Below, piece after piece: positions 3,792 to 6,568 of a stretch of 6,568 bases of DNA (the stretch's first letter is position 1; every line of letters begins with the position of its first letter). Both the position numbers and the translations under genes were made by a program. A model generated the notes under the pieces. That model was given only the letters and a program-made list of their open reading frames with translations, did no database searches and was not told the DNA's origin. The DNA lies in NCBI GenBank assembly GCA_019247865.1, contig JAFBAJ010000546.1:1-6568 (forward strand), read 5' to 3'. This DNA is from Acidobacteriota bacterium (lineage in GTDB: Bacteria > Acidobacteriota > Blastocatellia > Pyrinomonadales > Pyrinomonadaceae).

Positions 3792-6568
3792 ATGCGACGC
3801 TCGCAACTGTTTCTGCTTCTCTTCTGTCTGGCCCTGATGCCCTTCGCGGTCAGACTCTCTTCGGCCAACGTCTCTCTGAGCATCGATCAGGCGACGACGA
3901 AAGCGACCCTGCGCGATGGTCAGAGCGAGGTCTGGCTCTCGATCTCCAATCCGTCGCCGCGCGATTTCAAAGCGCACGTGCGGTGCGAGCTGCTCGATCC
4001 GCAGGACAAAGTCCGCGCGAGCATCGAGCGCGACGAATGGATCACGAGCGGGACGGCACAGCTCAGGCTTCAGCTCGCCCCGCTCCTGACCGGAGAGAAT
4101 GCGGAAGAGCTGGAGAGGTTTCTCTGGTATCGCCTGCGTTACAGCATCACGCCCGCCGAGGGCCTGGCTCCCATCGAGGGCATCATCTCCATCTCCGAGA
4201 TCACTCCGAGCTTCTTCCAGTTGCGCGTTTTCGCTCCGTCTTCCGGGGGCTTCAGCACGAGCTACACGGCGCGCGTGCTGGCCGTGCATCCGATCTCGAC
4301 GCAGCCGGTCGCGGGCGTCGGCGTGCACGCCGAGCTCAAGTTCGATGAGAGCGAAGGCGGGACTCTGACGGCGACCGGGACGACCGGCGCGGACGGCTAC
4401 GCCGAGCTGACCTTCAGCCTGCCGCGTAAGCTGACGGAGTCGGATGCAGAGCTGAGCATCACTGCCGTCCTCGATGATTTCAAGCAGCAGGCCGAAAGCG
4501 ACATCTATTTCGACCGCGACGCGCGCATCCTCATCAGCACGGACAAGCCGCTCTACCAGCCCGGACAGGTGCTGCACCTGCGCGCGCTGGTCTTTGACGC
4601 ACAGCGTCGCGCCATCGCTCAGACGCCGCTCTCGCTGACCGTGCTCGACCCGGACGACGGAGTCGCTTTTCGCGGCGAGCTCAAGACCTCGCGCTTCGGC
4701 GCGGCGAACGTGGATTGGCCGATTCCGGCCAGCACGCGGCTCGGCGACTACCGTCTCCAGCTCAAGCTCGAAGATGAAAGCTACGCTCCCTCGACGACGA
4801 CGCAGGTGGTCAAGGTCAGCCGCTACGATCTGCCGAACTTCGTCGTCGAGGTCAAACCGGACAAGCCCTATTACCTGCCCGGAGAGAATGCCGAAGTCTC
4901 TGTCGGCTCAAACTATCTCTTCGGCCAGCCGGTCACGCGCGGCCACGTGCGCGTCGTGCGCGAAACCGAGCGCCACTGGGATTATCAAACGCAGAAATGG
5001 GAGACGACCGAAGAGGAGAGCTACGAGGGCGACACCGACGAGGCCGGAAAATTCAGCGCGCACATCGATCTGGAGAAAGAGCACCAGAGATTGCGCGAAG
5101 ACGGCGATACCTACTACGCGGACATCTCCTACGCAGCCTATTTCACAGACCCGACGACGCTTCGCACGGAGCAGCGCAGATTTGACCTGCGCGTCAGCAA
5201 AGAGGCCATCCACGTCTATGTCGTGAAGGACAATCAGGAGCAGGCGAAAGGCTTTCCCACGCAATTTTATCTTACTACCTCATACGCCGACGGGACGCCC
5301 GCGCCCGGCTGCGAGGTCTTCATCAAAGATGCTGATGAGCAGAGCGCGTCCGCGCAGAGGTCTGTCGACAACTCTTTCTCCTTGCTGCTGGCGCATCGCG
5401 TGCGTTCGCTGCCGGCGCGGGTCGTGACCAATCGCTTCGGCGTCGCGCGGGTCAGCAACCTGATGCTGCAAGGCGTGAATGAAGACGGGCGCGATGTCTC
5501 GCTCCATCTGACCGCGCGCGACAACCGTGGGCGGAGCGGGAGCTGGACGGAAGAGTTCGAGGAGACGAGCCGTCCGGTGATACGCGTCCAGACCGACAAG
5601 GTGCTGTATCGCGCGGGCGAGCCGCTGCAAGCCGTCATCACCGCGAGCCGGCCGGACGCCAGAGTCATCGTGCAGGTCGTGCGCGAGTGGCGCGTCATCC
5701 GCTCGGAGCTGGTCAGGCTGGTCAACGGCCGCGCCCTCTTTAATCTTCCTTACGACGATCATTTCAAAGGCCGCGTCTCGATCATCGCTTATTCGGAGGA
5801 GGGTGACGGTTATCTCCGCCCCTCCGATCTAGGGACGCGCACAGTGCTCTACCCGAATCACGAGGATGAGCTCAAGCTGGACGTGCGGACGGATCGCAAG
5901 ACCTATCGTCCGGGCGAAGAGGCGAGCGCGTCCGTGCGCGTCACCACGCCGGACGGCCGCCCGGTCGAAAGCGCGCTCGGCGTCGTCGTCTTTGACCGCG
6001 CGGTCGAAGAGCGCTCGCGCACCGACAGCGAGTTCGGCGCGCACCGTTCTTACGGCTTTTATCTGGACGGCGGGAACGGCGTGGCCGGTCTGCGGCTCGA
6101 AGACTTCATGCACGCAGACCCTGCGCGCACGCTGCCGGCGGGGCTCGACATCGTGGCCGAGATTCTGCTGGCGCACGCGCAGCAATATTATCCGTCGGTC
6201 TTCCGCAGCGACGGCTATAGCTCCACGCAGCAGCAGGCGATGTACGAGAGCTGGTTCGCGCGGCAGTTAGGGCCGCTCAACATGGCGCTCGCGGGGCGGT
6301 ACGCGCGGAAGTCCGAGTATCCGCTGAACGAAGAGGCGCTGCTGCGTTATCTGTCTGAGGCGGGCATCAACTTCCGTGAGATGCGCGACCCGTGGGGCAC
6401 GCCCTATCGCGTCAGCTTCGGCTGGCATGACGAGGATGATGTGATGGAGATCAACTCGGCCGGGGCGGACCAGCGTTTCGAGACCGACGACGATTTCGCC
6501 GCGCTCAGTATCAGCCGCCCGTACTTTCATCTCTTTGGTCAGAAGATAGACCGCGCACTCTGGAAGTA
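3792..6568 (+). CDS. Secreted alpha-2-macroglobulin-like protein, 3' truncated
   Basis: The frame is open for 925 codons to the window end, where two bases (TA) of the next codon remain. Bacterial family members usually have 1,500-2,000 residues, so the C-terminal part, including any thioester CxEQ site, is outside the window. A signal peptide is clear: MRRSQ, a hydrophobic core at about residues 6-20, and a likely signal peptidase I site after LSSA (Ala25). There is no lipobox cysteine. Residues about 26-240 are beta-rich Ig-like sequence, including a GVGVHAEL...TGADGYAELTF segment typical of such folds. Macroglobulin (MG) domains follow, marked by a repeated motif: TDKPLYQPGQ at 250-259 (MG2), PDKPYYLPGEN at 356-366, TDKVLYRAGE at 601-610 and TDRKTYRPGE at 700-709. 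After LGVVVFDRAVEER (about 730-742) comes an insert that looks like a pseudopilin domain (about 822-905). Known relatives trap proteases that cleave a bait region and are thought to protect the cell envelope. That role is inferred here, as bait and thioester cannot be verified. Confidence 0.88.
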   Translation, partial: MRRSQLFLLLFCLALMPFAVRLSSANVSLSIDQATTKATLRDGQSEVWLSISNPSPRDFKAHVRCELLDPQDKVRASIERDEWITSGTAQLRLQLAPLLTGENAEELERFLWYRLRYSITPAEGLAPIEGIISISEITPSFFQLRVFAPSSGGFSTSYTARVLAVHPISTQPVAGVGVHAELKFDESEGGTLTATGTTGADGYAELTFSLPRKLTESDAELSITAVLDDFKQQAESDIYFDRDARILISTDKPLYQPGQVLHLRALVFDAQRRAIAQTPLSLTVLDPDDGVAFRGELKTSRFGAANVDWPIPASTRLGDYRLQLKLEDESYAPSTTTQVVKVSRYDLPNFVVEVKPDKPYYLPGENAEVSVGSNYLFGQPVTRGHVRVVRETERHWDYQTQKWETTEEESYEGDTDEAGKFSAHIDLEKEHQRLREDGDTYYADISYAAYFTDPTTLRTEQRRFDLRVSKEAIHVYVVKDNQEQAKGFPTQFYLTTSYADGTPAPGCEVFIKDADEQSASAQRSVDNSFSLLLAHRVRSLPARVVTNRFGVARVSNLMLQGVNEDGRDVSLHLTARDNRGRSGSWTEEFEETSRPVIRVQTDKVLYRAGEPLQAVITASRPDARVIVQVVREWRVIRSELVRLVNGRALFNLPYDDHFKGRVSIIAYSEEGDGYLRPSDLGTRTVLYPNHEDELKLDVRTDRKTYRPGEEASASVRVTTPDGRPVESALGVVVFDRAVEERSRTDSEFGAHRSYGFYLDGGNGVAGLRLEDFMHADPARTLPAGLDIVAEILLAHAQQYYPSVFRSDGYSSTQQQAMYESWFARQLGPLNMALAGRYARKSEYPLNEEALLRYLSEAGINFREMRDPWGTPYRVSFGWHDEDDVMEINSAGADQRFETDDDFAALSISRPYFHLFGQKIDRALWK
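6255..6506 (+). other. GspG-like pseudopilin segment within the macroglobulin protein
   Basis: Residues about 822-905 of the macroglobulin read in the order seen in the soluble part of GspG-type major pseudopilins. A helix ends in NMALAGRY; YPLNEEALLRYL (from Tyr843) matches the YP...L pattern; DPWGTPYR is at 866-873; and MEINSAGADQ...TDDDF at 885-902 matches the 'SxGxDgxxGTxDDI' type ending. In GspG this C-terminal acidic loop binds calcium. The hydrophobic N-terminal pilin helix and prepilin cleavage site are absent, so this is not a pilin but a module resembling one. The match is by eye. Confidence 0.5.

Noticed and set aside
3711..4577. Minus-strand open frame (288 codons) opposite the start of the macroglobulin gene
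   Set aside because: It overlaps the signal peptide and N-terminal domains of a well-supported gene with a strong ribosome binding site. Its own product is Arg/Asp-rich and unrecognisable.

Overview
The window is a GC-rich bacterial segment with three genes, all on the + strand. It holds the 3' end of a YitT-family membrane protein, a complete membrane-bound hybrid histidine kinase, and the 5' two-thirds or so of a large secreted alpha-2-macroglobulin-like protein. No tRNA, rRNA, transposase, phage gene or CRISPR array is visible. Good Shine-Dalgarno sites, a Gram-negative style signal peptide, the large macroglobulin and the kinase architecture suggest an environmental Gram-negative bacterium. 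Acidobacteriota (for example Blastocatellia) is my best guess, but this is inference from gene style and not from any marker gene.

Layout: bases 1-560 are the YitT-like gene, cut off at its 5' end. Bases 561-735 are a spacer with a bulged inverted repeat built on CTTTGCG units and an AT-rich stretch leading to the kinase. Bases 736-3465 encode a 909-residue kinase (DUF4118-type membrane domain, three PAS domains, HisKA, HATPase and a C-terminal receiver). Bases 3466-3791 are a 326-base spacer. Its first part is a compound repeat: 7-base GGTCTT units on the left, a perfect 14-base palindrome in the centre and 7-base CAAAGAC units on the right. The left end of this repeat covers the last codons and stop of the kinase gene. 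Bases 3792-6568 hold a macroglobulin gene that stays open to the end of the window (925 codons seen).

Functionally, the kinase is a sensor that could relay phosphate from His535 to its own Asp831, but no partner regulator is present. The macroglobulin is predicted to be exported and to act as a periplasmic or surface protease trap. The spacers are wide and contain structured elements, so the three genes are probably separate transcription units and need not share a pathway.

The two observations most worth a second look are a stretch inside the macroglobulin that resembles the soluble domain of a GspG-type pseudopilin, placed where related proteins carry their bait or anaphylatoxin insert, and the heptad/palindrome repeat that forms the 3' end of the kinase gene.
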